Origin: Margaritispora aquatica | Taxonomy: Eukaryota; Ascomycota; Leotiomycetes; Helotiales; Discinellaceae | Assembly (NCBI GenBank): GCA_007644065.1 | Contig: VJWN01000005.1 | Coordinates: 744,001-808,000 of the forward strand | Direction of reading: 5' to 3' | Length of the DNA: 64,000 nt | Part shown: positions 35,067 through 47,700 of the stretch, in pieces | Layout of the letters: each line of letters opens with the position of its first letter | Numbering within the stretch: the stretch's first letter is position 1 | Translations under genes and position numbers: made by a program | Notes under the pieces: generated by a model | What the model was told of the DNA's origin: nothing | The model's input: only the letters and a program-made list of their open reading frames with translations | Database searches by the model: none

Positions 35067-36397
35067 AGAATTTACGATCACGGTTTTCAGCATGGCATGG
35101 TCCGGCGTTTGGGTGGGTTTGGAGGTTGGCCAAAATATATTGGGATGGAGTTTACTTGGAGATAGGTCGAAGCCAAGAGCTTTTTCAGCTGAGGATGAGC
35201 TCCGAGGATCAAGGTATTTTGAAGTCAAGAGCCCAAGAAGTCAAATTAAAGCTTAGTGTTCAAAATTTCAGCCAGACTTTATGTCCGCTTTATTCACTAT
35301 TTGCCTCGCTTTTCGTGATGTTTTCGATGAAAAGCAGCTCTTGTTTTCCACTTTGACCAAGTACAGACGTTGACCAGCTTTTAGTTTCTAGGAAGGTCTG
35401 AGAGATTTTACAAAGGTGGGAGGGGAAGTCTCCAGTACCAAAAGTAAAGTTTTGTGAGGATACTATCTCAACTTAGGTAACTAACATTCATATCTTACCT
35501 CGAGATTTACCAACTTTGCGTTCAAATTCCTACCTAACTAATCGATTTTCTGTCTTGAAATTGAGTTCAAATCAAACAAGTTCAAATCCATAGGATTCAA
35601 GTCTTAGTACAGACACATACTCACATACTGAAGCTAGAACTATCTTTTTCAACGAATTCCATCAAGTTATGAACCTGTATTGCATAGTCTCGCTTACATT
35701 TAACCCACCCCAATCGCTAGTTGAAAGGAGTGCAAATCAGGGTACCTTAAGTAGTGTTGATATCAATCAGAGAGCAATATTTGATATATTATGACTTCGA
35801 ATACATCCTCGCACAGCCCCTTGGGAGACTTTGGTAAATTCTCCTTTTTTTTTGGAAAAAAACCCCCCCCGTTCCGTTTCACTACACTTGTCCATCATAC
35901 TATGAGTATCTCAAGGCCTGGGCTTACAAGTTAAACTCCTACAAGATGAGGCAGACTTCAAAAGTCGTCATTTCACATTTACGAATGAGTAGAGGAAGCA
36001 GATATATGCTTACGTTTGGTTTTTATTAAGAAAGCTATTTGACAGGAGCCCAAAGCAGCACCGAGAAGTAACTTTTCATCCCATCCATCCATGCGTATTA
36101 TGATCCGCCATTACAATCGGCATCGCTCCCCAAAACATTCCAGCGCCAAAGCATCAAACTCGTTTCCTCTCCAGAAAACAACTTCCATTACCGCTAAAGA
36201 AGCAAAAACGACATGATGTTGACCAGGAAAACGACCGAAAACTCCATCCATTAGCCATCAATCACAGAACCATAAAGATTGGAAGACCTCAAAGTCCATC
36301 CATCTTTCGCAATCAGTTCTCGCCAGAAAATCCTCCCGAAGAAAATCCTCCAGCTCAGTGCAAGCGATAAGATGAACAGTGAGCAATATTGGCGAAT
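35067..36397. other. Intergenic region between PNO1 and the small heat-shock gene
   Basis: About 1.3 kb convergent spacer, AT-rich, no supported gene. At 35845-35870 there is a compact homopolymer block: T9, GG, A7, C8. The last part is probably the long 3' UTR of the heat-shock gene. Confidence 0.5.
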
Positions 36398-37081
36398 TTA
36401 CTCAATGCTGATCTTGCGGCTATCCTGCTTCTTGGCCTTGGGAACCAAAACAGACAAGATACCATTCTTCATGGAAGCCTTGACGGCATCTTGGTCGACA
36501 CGAACGGGGAAGCTGAAAGAGCGCGAGAATTCGCCAACTGAGCGCTCAGAAACCCAGTACTTCTCCTCAGGCTCCTTGGGCTTGGCTGGGTGATGCTTTC
36601 CAACTTCCTTCTTGCCATTGGCGTTGGCGATCTCAGTGCTGGAAGCAGTCTCCTCATCCTCAACCTTGGCCTTGTAGTCGTGTCCTTGTTCGGTGATCTT
36701 CTTGTTCTCAGCTGCTCCCTCAATGGCTCCGGCGGATGCTGATGGGGGAGTGCCAGAGGTGTAGGAGCGTTCGGTACGGCCCTTAATGGTCAGGGTGGTG
36801 GAATCAGTGAACTCGATCTCGATGTCCTTCTGGTCAATGCCGGGAAACTCGCCGTGCAACTCGTAGCCGTCCTTGACCTCCTTGACGTCGAACTTAGGAG
36901 TGAAGGTCATGGGAGACTTGAGGAGAGAACCGAATGGTGAGTAAGAGTGGCTAGTTTGACGGCCGGAACGCTCAGGAGCACGGGAGTATTGGTCGAACTC
37001 ATCAAAGAATCGGAAGAGAGGATGGAAGGAGGATGGAGCTGGCTCAGCCTCCGAAATGATGGCGCGTGGGAAGAGAGACAT
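36398..37081 (-). CDS. Small heat-shock protein (Hsp20/Hsp30 type)
   Basis: Single-exon chaperone of 227 residues that holds unfolded proteins in oligomers during stress. The N-terminus MSLFPRAI...FHPLFRFFDEFDQYSR is typical of fungal Hsp30-like proteins. The alpha-crystallin domain runs about 61-215: TPKFDVKEVKDGYELHGEFPG, IEIEFTDSTTLTIKG, then YWVSERSVGEFSRSFSFP and KASMKNGILSVLVPK. It is split at about residues 103-172 by a hydrophilic insertion common in filamentous fungi. The ATG at 37081 is chosen since the upstream in-frame extension to 37165 is leader-like. Heat-shock-element-like GAA/TTC repeats and a TATA box lie upstream. Confidence 0.93.
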   Translation of the reverse strand: MSLFPRAIISEAEPAPSSFHPLFRFFDEFDQYSRAPERSGRQTSHSYSPFGSLLKSPMTFTPKFDVKEVKDGYELHGEFPGIDQKDIEIEFTDSTTLTIKGRTERSYTSGTPPSASAGAIEGAAENKKITEQGHDYKAKVEDEETASSTEIANANGKKEVGKHHPAKPKEPEEKYWVSERSVGEFSRSFSFPVRVDQDAVKASMKNGILSVLVPKAKKQDSRKISIE

Positions 37082-37215
37082 TGTGCGTTGAGTTTTGGTG
37101 TTGAGTTGATTGAGAAGTTGTTTTGAGATTTGATTGCGTGGAAACTTTGTTCGAATTGATTGCATGTGTTTTCTGATGATGAAAGAAAGGGCTGGGTTGA
37201 GGAGAACGAGCTCTG

Positions 37216-37223
37216 TATATATA
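37216..37223 (-). promoter_or_regulatory. TATA box of the small heat-shock gene
   Basis: TATATATA lies about 135 bp upstream of the ATG at 37081, palindromic so readable on the minus strand. Position and neighbouring heat-shock-element-like units fit an inducible promoter. Confidence 0.7.
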
Positions 37224-37261
37224 GTTTGAGAAGGAAGCTCCGTTTGTGACTAGAAACCTCC

Positions 37262-37284
37262 AGAACTGTGAATCGGAAGATTCT
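37262..37284 (-). promoter_or_regulatory. Heat-shock-element-like GAA/TTC cluster
   Basis: Pentamer-like units GAA (37263-37265), GAA (37270-37272), GAA (37276-37278) and TTC (37281-37283) occur together. The last two form GAAGATTC, a two-unit inverted HSE core. The spacing is not perfectly 5-bp, so Hsf1 binding is plausible but unproven. Confidence 0.5.
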
Positions 37285-39781
37285 GGCATGATCTGATTGC
37301 CGAAATGGGAAAGAATGAGGGGGTGGAAAGACAGTTACACAAGCCCGCTGCTGCATCGTGAAAGAACTTGGAACCTCAAAAGAGCTCGCATGAGGTGGGT
37401 GGAAATCACATGATCCTTCAAGCAGGATCTAGAAATTTCTACAACACAAACGGGTCACAAACAGAACACGCAAAGGAAAGGAACACCTGTCTTCTTCCCC
37501 AAAACTTGATTCAAAGCTGAGATCGGAATTAATCCTGTTGATCAAACAATTTTCGAGGTAGAAATCAAACTTTCCCAACCATGTTACTGTTGTTGGCACG
37601 CAAAAGAGCAAGTCAAGATGATCTCAGCCGCCTCGCTTAGCTACCCCTATTAGATGCGAAAGCACTTCAATCAGCAATACATCAGGATTATGAAAGTAAC
37701 TGCCTGGCACTACTTACAATTACTACATTTCAAATTTAAAGATCACTTTAATGCAGAGCGCATCGCTTCTTTCTCAATGGTTTGCACTTCGTGCAAACCA
37801 AAGTGTGGCGCAGCAACAACGCCACAGCTGTGGTTCGTTCGACCTTTGGTGGCAAACACTCCCTGAATCTAATTCGGCGTAATTCATCCTGTAACAGGGC
37901 ACCTTGAACACAGAGAGATGTGCAAGGAGGTTTTTAGTTTCCAGTATGCTAGCTTCTGTCAAACAAAATCATGGGACCGATAATCAGAACATGTTGATAT
38001 TCGCTTATGACAAGATATTGGTGATCATGGCAATCTACCTCCTCACTCGATAATGGACTGAGAAACTAGTCAGAACGACCGAGTAAACCATATCTAGAAT
38101 TCGTAAAAACCATGCTCATCAACGAAGTTCGTCTACCTACAAAGCTTGTAACCTCCTATTTGTGCCATTCGAATCCTTTCCTCATGCCTCTCTTTCCACT
38201 CTGCTGATCAACCTCTTATTCGCATTTCCTATCCTTCAGACGCTTCTACATGTAGTGGCTAGTTTTGATTAGACGAAACGCCTTCAAGTTCCTTCATATA
38301 ATTGCCACGATCGGCTATCTGTACTAAAGATCACATTTGCTCTGGGATTCCTAGCTCCCGCACCTAACTAGCCACCAAATTCAAACATTTCAAATACCTC
38401 GCAAGTGCAAACTCTAATAAAGTCTATAGTAATTTCTCGGGCTGTGAAGTTCTAAATTTGAAAGATCTAAAGCCGAGACCAGATCCGAATTCAGCAAGTG
38501 TTACTTTCACGAATAGTCTAGCTAGATAATCGCGCTAGCGACAAAGACTACAACATCAGGGGTATGTGTGAGCCATTTAAAGAAACCCAGTACGTACTGT
38601 GCACACATCGGATGTAATTCCGCTCCGGACAATATCCAATAAACTTATACTCAGTACAAATTCCGTTTTAGCCTGCGAATCTCAACCACCATCTAATCAA
38701 TGCTGAGCATTAGTCTGCTCTAGCAACCGCTGGGATCGACATCTGCCGCGAAGCTGTATCATGGAGAATCTCACTACTGTAGCTTCTATCAAATCTCCTT
38801 TTAACCCCGAGCTCCGTACCAATGATCAACTAAATTACAAAATCATAGCAAGAGTCTAGAATGCCCAAACACATACCACAACGACAGCCATGCCAATGCA
38901 CATCTCAGCTGATCTCGCATCATAGCGTAACGGCGTTCGCTTCTTAGCTGTTACTAGCTGTCGCGTGGCAATCAACGAGCGCTAGGTACCAATTGAGAGG
39001 CTCATTGAATGCATAATTTCACTTTCTCATACTCTGGCAAGAACAACAAGGCCTCCCCTGATCTAATCTTGAAGTAAAAATTGCAGACGAACCGTTCCTC
39101 CTATCTCACATACGCGATAATGGAGGGAAATTGTAGTTTTATAGACTCCAGAGTGAAGATCGCGAGACAGCTCTCGATTTTATTCTGCCGATGGCTGTAC
39201 TCAAAGATCGATAGCTTTGGAAGTATGGAATGAGTGCAAATAGTGTAAGTTAGCTTCCCACAGCTCAATACGTATGTGTATAGTGTTCAAATAGGCATTG
39301 GAGACGAGAGTGCTTTAGGAAATCTCTTGTTGAAGGGGAATTCAACACTGCCAGGCATGTCAACCAGTTAACATGCTTGATTGAGAAAGTTTTCTTTACA
39401 GCAAGGAAATCAAGACCTGCAGTTGAAAACGTCTTGACATGGAACACGAAGAAATAAATAACTAAAATCTGCGAAGCTATTTTCAACCTAATTATATTGG
39501 CTATATACCTCGATCAAGTAGGGATACTCCGATCCGTGGAAGTTCTATGAATCGAGAAGGATATCCCAAAAATCGTGTAGCTCCATATGCTATGCAGATG
39601 CTATTTTCTACCACATGCCGCTCATACCTATCGCTGCACTGTAAATCACGACTAGTAAATAAAATCAAAGGGCGCATGAATACCATCATGAGTAGCAGGA
39701 TGATTGGTATCAAGCGAGAACTGCGAGAATGACCTGCATAGCAGCGGTTCAGTGACGTGAATGAGACGGGCCTGTTTGTCA
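37285..39781. other. Gene-poor region upstream of the heat-shock gene
   Basis: About 2.5 kb with no supported CDS on either strand. A dense group of perfect inverted repeats lies at 37778-37833. The remainder is AT-rich with only short open frames. Confidence 0.5.
37778..37833. repeat. Cluster of three perfect inverted repeats
   Basis: Three palindromes lie back to back. The first, 37778-37800, has 10-bp arms TGGTTTGCAC / GTGCAAACCA around TTC. The second, 37804-37826, has 7-bp arms TGTGGCG / CGCCACA with a 9-nt loop. The third, 37822-37833, is the perfect 12-mer CCACAGCTGTGG. They could form hairpins or bind dimeric factors. No terminator-like T-run follows. Confidence 0.9.
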
Positions 39782-41760
39782 TTAAAATGGTCGCATGGAT
39801 GGATAGCCTCCAGCAATTGGCATACCTGGCTGCGTAGGAGCAACAGGGCTTGGGACTCGGTGAAATAAACCAACCAATCTTTGTCCAACGTTGGTTTCTA
39901 GCTCTGTTCCATCTCGTGCGATCTTCACTTCTCGGTTCGAGTTCCAGGGGTTACGCAGTCCTCGGGTCCTGTAGAATGGCAGTCGAGTTGTAGATATCCA
40001 CTCAATCTTGAAGGGCTTGCCCCATGCCTTCTTTCCGGACCCTGACTCATCATCGCTTCGATTCTCATCCGTCTCGTCGTTTTCACCTTCCGTCTCATCT
40101 CGTTCTGCTTCCCAAAATATGGTCCCGCGTGCTGAATCATCAATGATGCGACCGTTTGGAGCAAATTCTGTAGCAGATGTTGGAATTGCTTTCGGAAGTT
40201 CTGGGTCTTCTACAGTATGCGCCTTGGGGGCGAACTCAATCGCAGCAGCTGGATCGTCGTTGATCGGAGAAATCATCTTTGCATATCCAAAATATTCGCC
40301 AGATTTGTTGGCAGAGAAGATGAGGTAGACGTTCTCAGTGTTCTACATATTATGGTTAGCAATTGCTAGCCAAAATCTTTCACAAAGACAGAACATACTT
40401 GGTATGCCTGATTTAGCGTGTCTTCGTTGTGAGATTGAGTAGCCCATATTCCGTTCCGAACACTCAGCTCCAAATCCTCCACTGTGAGACTTTTCACAAC
40501 AAAATACTTGTCTTTTGGTGGTGGTAGTTCGTCAGCTTTTGGAGCAGGTACGTCGCCGTCGGATTCTGGTTGACTCGGTTCATCATCAACGACTGGTGTA
40601 CTTGCAACCACGGGAGGATCCAAAGTTGCAGGTCCAGTGGGGATGGGCTTTGCTGAGCTTGTTGAACTCCTTCGAAGTCGGCTGACTAGACGCACAGTCT
40701 GAAATCTGGAATCATGGATCTTAATTTGAGCTGCAGCACATGCGGCCTCGTCCTTGAAATTTGCGAAAGCGCAATTGCTTTTTGAGATCAGAAACAAAGA
40801 TTCCAATCCCACAGTTTCCTTGCAGACATGATGCACTAGGCTCATAAGGTCTGTATGAGGTGGCAAATTACCAATCCAAATTGCATGTCCTGAGACGGAG
40901 TGTTAATTTCTACGGAACCTAGTTTGCAACATACTCGAACACTTACCACTCTGACGGGGTTTACGAGGCGGTCCTCGCACAACAGACGATGGACCTGCGC
41001 TGCTGGATGCTGGAGATATCATCAACACAAAATTTTCAACTCCTGCTCAACGAAACTCACCTATGCTGCCGGACCTCCCAGGAGTAGCACGAATTGGGCT
41101 ATTCGCCAAATAATCATGCCCTCGCCCAGTATCGGTTGGAAAGATGCCTCTAGGTGAAGATTGTACCAAAAGCGGTCCAGTATGGTATTGCTGCGGCTGC
41201 CCTCTAGATTGGACAGATTGAACAAAGTACGGTGGTGTAGATTGTTGAGGTTGGCCCATAAAGGGTTGTCCCTGATAGTACTGATTTCCACCCACGCCAG
41301 TCCCAAATCCAGTATTGGGCACCACTTGTCCAAGGCCTTGACTGTACATACCCGGGTACTGGGCCTGGTAAGGCATGTTATAGGGTAAGTTTTGGGCTTG
41401 CTGTGTCATTGTTGTCTGACCACTAAACTGTTGCTGTATCTGGTATTGCTGCAGTGAAGCTGAACTTCCAGGTGCATACTGGACAGCGCCATAAGCAGAG
41501 TAGGACATGTCAGGTAGCGCATGGCCGACGGAGTTCATGTTGAAAACGTCCTGTCTTCCTTGTGATGCCGGCGAAGGAGAGTATGATTTTGTGCTCTGAT
41601 ACCCGATCTGTGACGGCCTATGATTTACGCCTCCGTAGGAGGGGTTTCTGCCATCGCGATCATAATAAATTGTCGAGTCGAAGGGCTGCTGCTCGTTTGG
41701 TCTGGAGCCGGATGAGGAGTTAGCATCGCCCAAAGGCTGTGCGTTAGGTAAGTCTCCCAT
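39782..41760 (-). CDS. RRM-YTH domain m6A-reader protein (YTHDC1-like)
   Basis: Four exons (41760-41061, 41009-40947, 40889-40399, 40342-39782) give 604 residues. The N-terminal about 230 residues are Gln/Tyr/Pro/Gly-rich and prion-like. An RRM follows at about 256-330 (GHAIWIGNLPPHTDL ... NCAFANFKDEAACAAA). The YTH domain spans about 383-575: KYFVVKSLTVEDLELSVRNGIWATQ, VYLIFSANKSGEYFGYAKM, then FKIEWISTTRLPFYRTRGLRNPWNSNREVKIARDGTELE. This resembles YTHDC1 more than YTHDF proteins. The tryptophans at about 403 (GIWAT) and 533 (IEW) match the m6A-methyl cage. About 75 acidic residues (444-522) are inserted inside the fold. Likely role: binding methylated or DSR-type RNA, as in fission-yeast Mmi1. 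The long upstream region is gene-free. Confidence 0.93.
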
Positions 41761-44700
41761 AAAGTTTCTGTTGGTGATTTTTTCTTTATCTCTTTCGGGC
41801 TCCTGTACATTAATGTTAGAATCAAATTTTCCCTAGGGCACCAAGCTCGTGCTCTCTTTGCGTCAAAATGATGTGGGGAAGACAGGGCGAACTTAGTCCA
41901 GCATTTCAACGCATGTTTCTCCAAGTCAAGTCCACCATAGAAAAAATTTCGAAGTCTCACTCGCACTTCGGGAAAAGTCCCAATAACAATTGAAAAGGGA
42001 ATGCTAACCCACGATCTTATGTATGCTGAAAAGCACGAAATTATTGAAATTATTGATGTCCTGGATTTGCGAAAGGTTGAGGAAAGGATGCAGCTTTTGC
42101 TGCAAGCAGGAGTATATCCGATGTTGGGAAACACGACAAGGGCTGTATGTCTCGACCAGGGTATTATAGGTTGAAAATGACCTATAGACGTGATTGAAAA
42201 TATCCTGGATTGCTTTGTGTTGCCAAGAGTCTGAAGGCCAATAGTGGAAAATGATGCTCTTGGATCTGGTGGTTTATTACAGACTTAAAGATCATTCAGA
42301 TATCAATAGGCTTGATGGAAAGAATGTCAGTAGAGCTCGCACTTTTGCCTCCTCCAAGAGCACCACATGTACCAAGCAGCAGGTGGATACTTACAGAGGA
42401 GTATGTTCAGTAGCTGGGTCTCGTCTAAACACTGTCCTGTAAGTACAGGCATGGGCACATCAGGCTACCACCCTCACTATTTATTATACGAGGATGTGGT
42501 GTTTGCTGGAGGGGCAAATAATGAGCAGAAAGCAAAGAAGGATGGATGGATGGTGGGGAAGTCCAAAATAATATTTCCTGTGTGGCTTGTCTCTCAAAAC
42601 ACGCCAGAACGGAAAGAGAGATCGTCAGGGACAACGATAGGGAGCAGCTTAGAGCTAGGATATAGCGGAGTTTATAAGTATAATGAACATGGTTCCAGTC
42701 AGTAGTGAGGATCATTTGCCGTGTAAGCCATCAAGTCATGCAAAGAGACATGCCTCTGGGAAGAGGTGAACATAAGAAGAAGGATACCGAGGAGTAGGTA
42801 TCCTCTACAAAACAAAACGCACGTTTTGAGCCATTTGGGTGTTACGCCCATTTCCACTCGCGCTTTAAATTGTATGGAGAATTTGATGTGAGCCGAAGGG
42901 CCTAGCCATTCGATCCCCTGCCAAAACCATTGAGGTCAAAGTCTTTGAATTTTTACCGCACTTCATACCCCCATAATCTGTTAGTGTCGCATGGGTGTGA
43001 ACATGGCGCTTGGTGCCATAGGGAGGACGGCGTGGATGGATCATATGCATGGCGGGGCATCAACATGGGAAATGTCAACAGCAGGCTGCTTTTAGTTTCG
43101 CCACTGCATGTCCTGACCCGTGCTTTGGATGGGATTTACGAATTCCATCTTTCTATCCCACCTCAAATCATTGGATGTCAGAGCATGGTCTGGGTGGCGA
43201 CACACTAAAAGAACAGACAGTCTCGATGGAAGGCCAGGAAGGACTAAGCCTCTTGCATCACTAGGTACCTCCTTGAACCAACAAATACAAACATAAAACC
43301 AAGTGTAATGGTTCGGAGAGCGCGAAAGCCAAGGAAGAACAATGACCGAGGAATTCCAGACCAGACAAGAAGCTGTCGGCTTTTCCCTCTTGGTAATGGC
43401 TAGGCCAGTAGACTAGCATCAGGGCTGCTATCTAGTGGGTGGCGAATGTGGCCAGGTAAGCCAGGTAAAGGATATTCGGGTCTCATTAGAAGAATACAAG
43501 AATACCCTCCATATCGTGAATTTCCTAATCTGCTTGATGTTGCCAAATACAAGTAGCTAGTGTTGACGACATCTGCTCAAGCAAGCTTTCCTCAAGTGCT
43601 AACTCTGGTATTGAGCGAGGTGTTGTGTAATGTGTGTAGCTTGGTGGCGTGGAATTGAAGCAAGTGTGGCATGATCTTGGGCAAAGATCAGCTTAAGATG
43701 CTCTCCTGTTGGATCTTTGCTCAATGGCCCAGGGTAAGTCCACTGGCTTGCATTTGAGTTGACAACTATGACATGACGTTTGAATAAACCTAGGCGTTCT
43801 GCTGACCTGATCCTGTCTCAGATCCGAGAATTACACGTGATTGTAACCCTGTCAATACCTTACCTCAAGGCATGGTAGATCTGCCTCCTAGCCTGAACTA
43901 GGTCTTGAGTCCCTCGATTGATTTAGATTTAGATACTTTGTTAGCTCTCTACTTAACCCGACCACTTTTCTTGAAGATCAGATCCCAAATGAGTATTGGG
44001 TATGCTAGTTCCATTGCCCGTTCACACCGTTGTCAAACCTTCAATCTGTGGTGCCAATAGACAGTCTACGATGTATGTGAATTGATCAGCGTCATTACAC
44101 ACTCGTGCCACTCATTCGGAAGGCTTACTGAATCTTTCGTAGGCCTCGGAGAAAGGTTTATTCCAAACTGTGAAATGAACACTAAAATTAGTCGTCCTCA
44201 TTATTAAAATTCCAACCATCTCCATCATCTGTGTGCATCATTATTTTGTATCACTCTTCCCCCGGTAAAGCACTATGATGATCACGAAATTCTCTCCTCG
44301 GGATAATAATACGAGACAGATGGATGAGTTTCCAATCGTCATTGACATCATATCTTCAATCAGGTTCTTGCGCAGCATTCAGATCACATAATTGAGGTGT
44401 TGGCACTTGAGAGCAGCTCGACGTTTAACTCACATCGGCCACATCAACGCAACAACGATGATATCCTTGTTTTTCCGTCAATTATCTCAAATTTAAAGGT
44501 TCAAGGAAATTATTTGTGAGCAATGAGGCATGAGTTATTTCGAACACTCATCGGGATTGTTTTTAGTTATCTAACATCCACAAGTGCAAAGTTGGGTTGG
44601 AATGCTAATGTTGTCGAATCTACGGGATATTATTGATGCGACTGAGAAGTTTCTCTTGGGAGTTTTGCTTTTTTGGTCATCATGGTTGATTGGCAGTTAT

Positions 44701-47700
44701 CTGCAGATACACAAGTGTCAACCAGCAACGCATGAGAAAATACGAAGCTTTCATCTCAAAGTATCGTCGATGCTCTTGGCTCGCCTCAAAGTTGTCACCA
44801 TCAATCTGAAGAAATTTCGTTCAACTCATTACTCGGTCAGTTGATTGATCAATTGATTCAATCCTTTTTGTTGTGCATTTCCGTCTCTCCTGAAGATAGC
44901 TTAGAAGATCAAGTAGGTTGTCTGAGGTTGTGGACGAGAACCAAACGCAGGTCTGCAGGTGCTAGATATCATGTTCAGAATAGCATCTCTGCTCAACGAA
45001 AATATCTCGGTAAAACCCATGAGAAGATCCTTCACATGGCGTTGTAAATTCTCTGGTAAATTTTATCGCTTCTCATCCTGTTTTGATGTCACGATTGTTT
45101 GCAAGAAATGGGGGTTCTTTACCCTTCCATGTTTCCTGTCAAACTGTCGACATTCACAGCCACGACGTTGTGGACCCAGCTCCAAGCGCCCCATGTGGCT
45201 GTGCTCGAGAAGATCAGCATCTTGTCCTCTATTCAGAAGAGATCATCCATAGAGGACAAAAATACAACACACTCAATCATGTCCGCAATATTTCTCCTCC
45301 GCAGAAAATTTCTCTTCCTCCCTACGCGGAAGTTCGGAAACCTCGAATAGCGTATGTGTGGGTAGTTTTCATATCGGCTCGTTGGATATCAACCTGTTTT
45401 GTCTTGGCCGTTCTTCATTATGCTTAGTCTCATGTCAGATGTAGACCTAGACCAGAGCCAAACTCAGAAGCTGATGCCATTGCTTGCTGCTTTTAACAGA
45501 TGATACAACTTCCTTCTTATTGATCTTGGGTGTTAGCAATAGAAGCTTGTACCCTCGCTTAATTACAACTAGCGCGGAGTATCCCGCATGAAAAGGGGTC
45601 TGCAAGTCATTTCTACCCAAGGCTGAACTCGTGTTCATTGCGTTTTCTTGTACTACTGCGATAAATTTCCATGGATTATGCTTATTGGAAGTTTAGAAGG
45701 TCGGTATTATTGCTTGATTCATTACCATTTACAATTCTATAACCTGTTGTGCGCGGATATTCTCTTTGAACTATTTGCTAGCATCTGCAATTTGCTCTCA
45801 CAACCCGCCTGATCGATTCATTATCTTCTACCTGGTAGCTATTCTCAAAGTCCACGAGTTACGGCAAAGAGCTCCTGTTTACTGCATCTCGTAAGGGCAA
45901 CTACCAATACTCCACATTCGTGCGTTGCGATTACTGACAGTGGACCTAACCACGACCTATGAAGTCCATACGGAGTCCTCCGCCTTTAGCGTGGCTTCAA
46001 GAAATATTACGGCAAGGCCTGCACCGCATGGACAGTATCTTGATGTGGGATTCATTCCCGCAGCTTAGGAGGGAATATGAGATCTATTGGGTGAGGGGCG
46101 CCGAGCTCCCGGGCAAAGATCTCCGTTGATCTGCATGAGGATATACTTCAAGAGCGTACACTGAACAGCGCACAGGATTCATGCGCTCCCAATCACAGCA
46201 GAAACGAAAGTATCTTGAGGTAGAGAAAATATCGGCAAGTCAGATAAGACATTGCTTTTGAAAAAGCCGCGTGAGGAAGCACATCATCTAGAGTGCATCG
46301 ATGGGGATTTCGCTACAATGTTCATTGATCGCACCAATGATGTGGATTCTTATAGCGGAGAAGTGCTCCGTGTTCTTCAGGGATCTAGAGTATATTTATT
46401 TCTTGCAGACATCAGATCTAATTAAGTTTTCAATAAGTCGCGAGGTTGACAAGCTAAAGCTTAGTATTTGCGGCTATTGAAAACACCTCCTTGAGCTCCC
46501 GCGAACAGTTCAGTATGACAAATGATGCGATTTGGTTTTTCGTCTCATAGGTGAAACAAATTCCACTGCGATCTCACTCTTGCTCTTTCTTTTTTGATTG
46601 CCCCGATCTGAATCTCGTGTCCAATTGATGAGAGTGAGCACAAAATATGCTTCGCACAGCGACACTCCAGCTTAACGAACTCAGTCGAACGACTCATGTC
46701 TCGCTATCAAGATACTTGTTCACTCTGTGAGAGAAAGTTTTGCTTCACATTTTGGGTATCTTTCTCTGCACGTCCTTTCAAAGCATATTTTCTGATTTTA
46801 ATACAGGCAACAAGGCTACTTGCGCCAAAAGCTTTGCCGACAATGATTCTAGCTATCTGTGTTATCGCAGACAAATGCGCATCATCGAATATTAAGTTCG
46901 GATTTTTCTCAAAATACGGTTGTATGTCACTCAAAATTTCAAGACGCCATGTACAGAAGACTAAGGTACCTTACCTAATGGGAACAACTGAGCCTACACG
47001 TGATCTGCATTGGTTTGTAGGTAGGTACGAGAAAGATAATTCTCAATGACAACCACGGAGCACACAACATATGCGACGAAATTCTTACTCGCATTAAACT
47101 TCTTAGTTGAACACTATGCTCAAAGTTTTCCGCTTACTAACACACCCATAGGAATTTCTCAAGCCTGCCAAATCTATGAGGCTTATAGCATTTACACTTG
47201 TGACCACCAAGGAATATCATCTATCCTCTGGGACTACCTACCTTTTCATACAACATAAGCCTCACCCCAAGCCACCTAGTGTTGTTCATTGCTTTTGTAA
47301 GCCCTCCAATCACACTCGTATTCACCTCGAGGTTCCAGAGTCACTAGAACGACAGCTTATCCAAGGATTGCGAGCTAAGAATGTCCTTGTCTTGCACCCT
47401 TACCCTTTCGCCTTGTATTCTCATTTACCATGCACATTACCAAGTGCCGTACATGCTGCATACATGTATAGGCAGCCTTATTCCTAACATCCAACCGGGT
47501 GAAACCCCAGAGACGAGGGCAGCTCACAACCTTCTACTCGGTAATACCTACCTAACTCTCAAAATCCATCCTTCTTCTCCCATTCCTTAAATGCTAGGAA
47601 ATCTCATCTCCACACATCCAATCGGCCGAGTATCAACCACAGCAGGTGCAATAAGTGTCCATGTCACCGTGGTTGATAGTTCATGCCCAACTATGCACCC

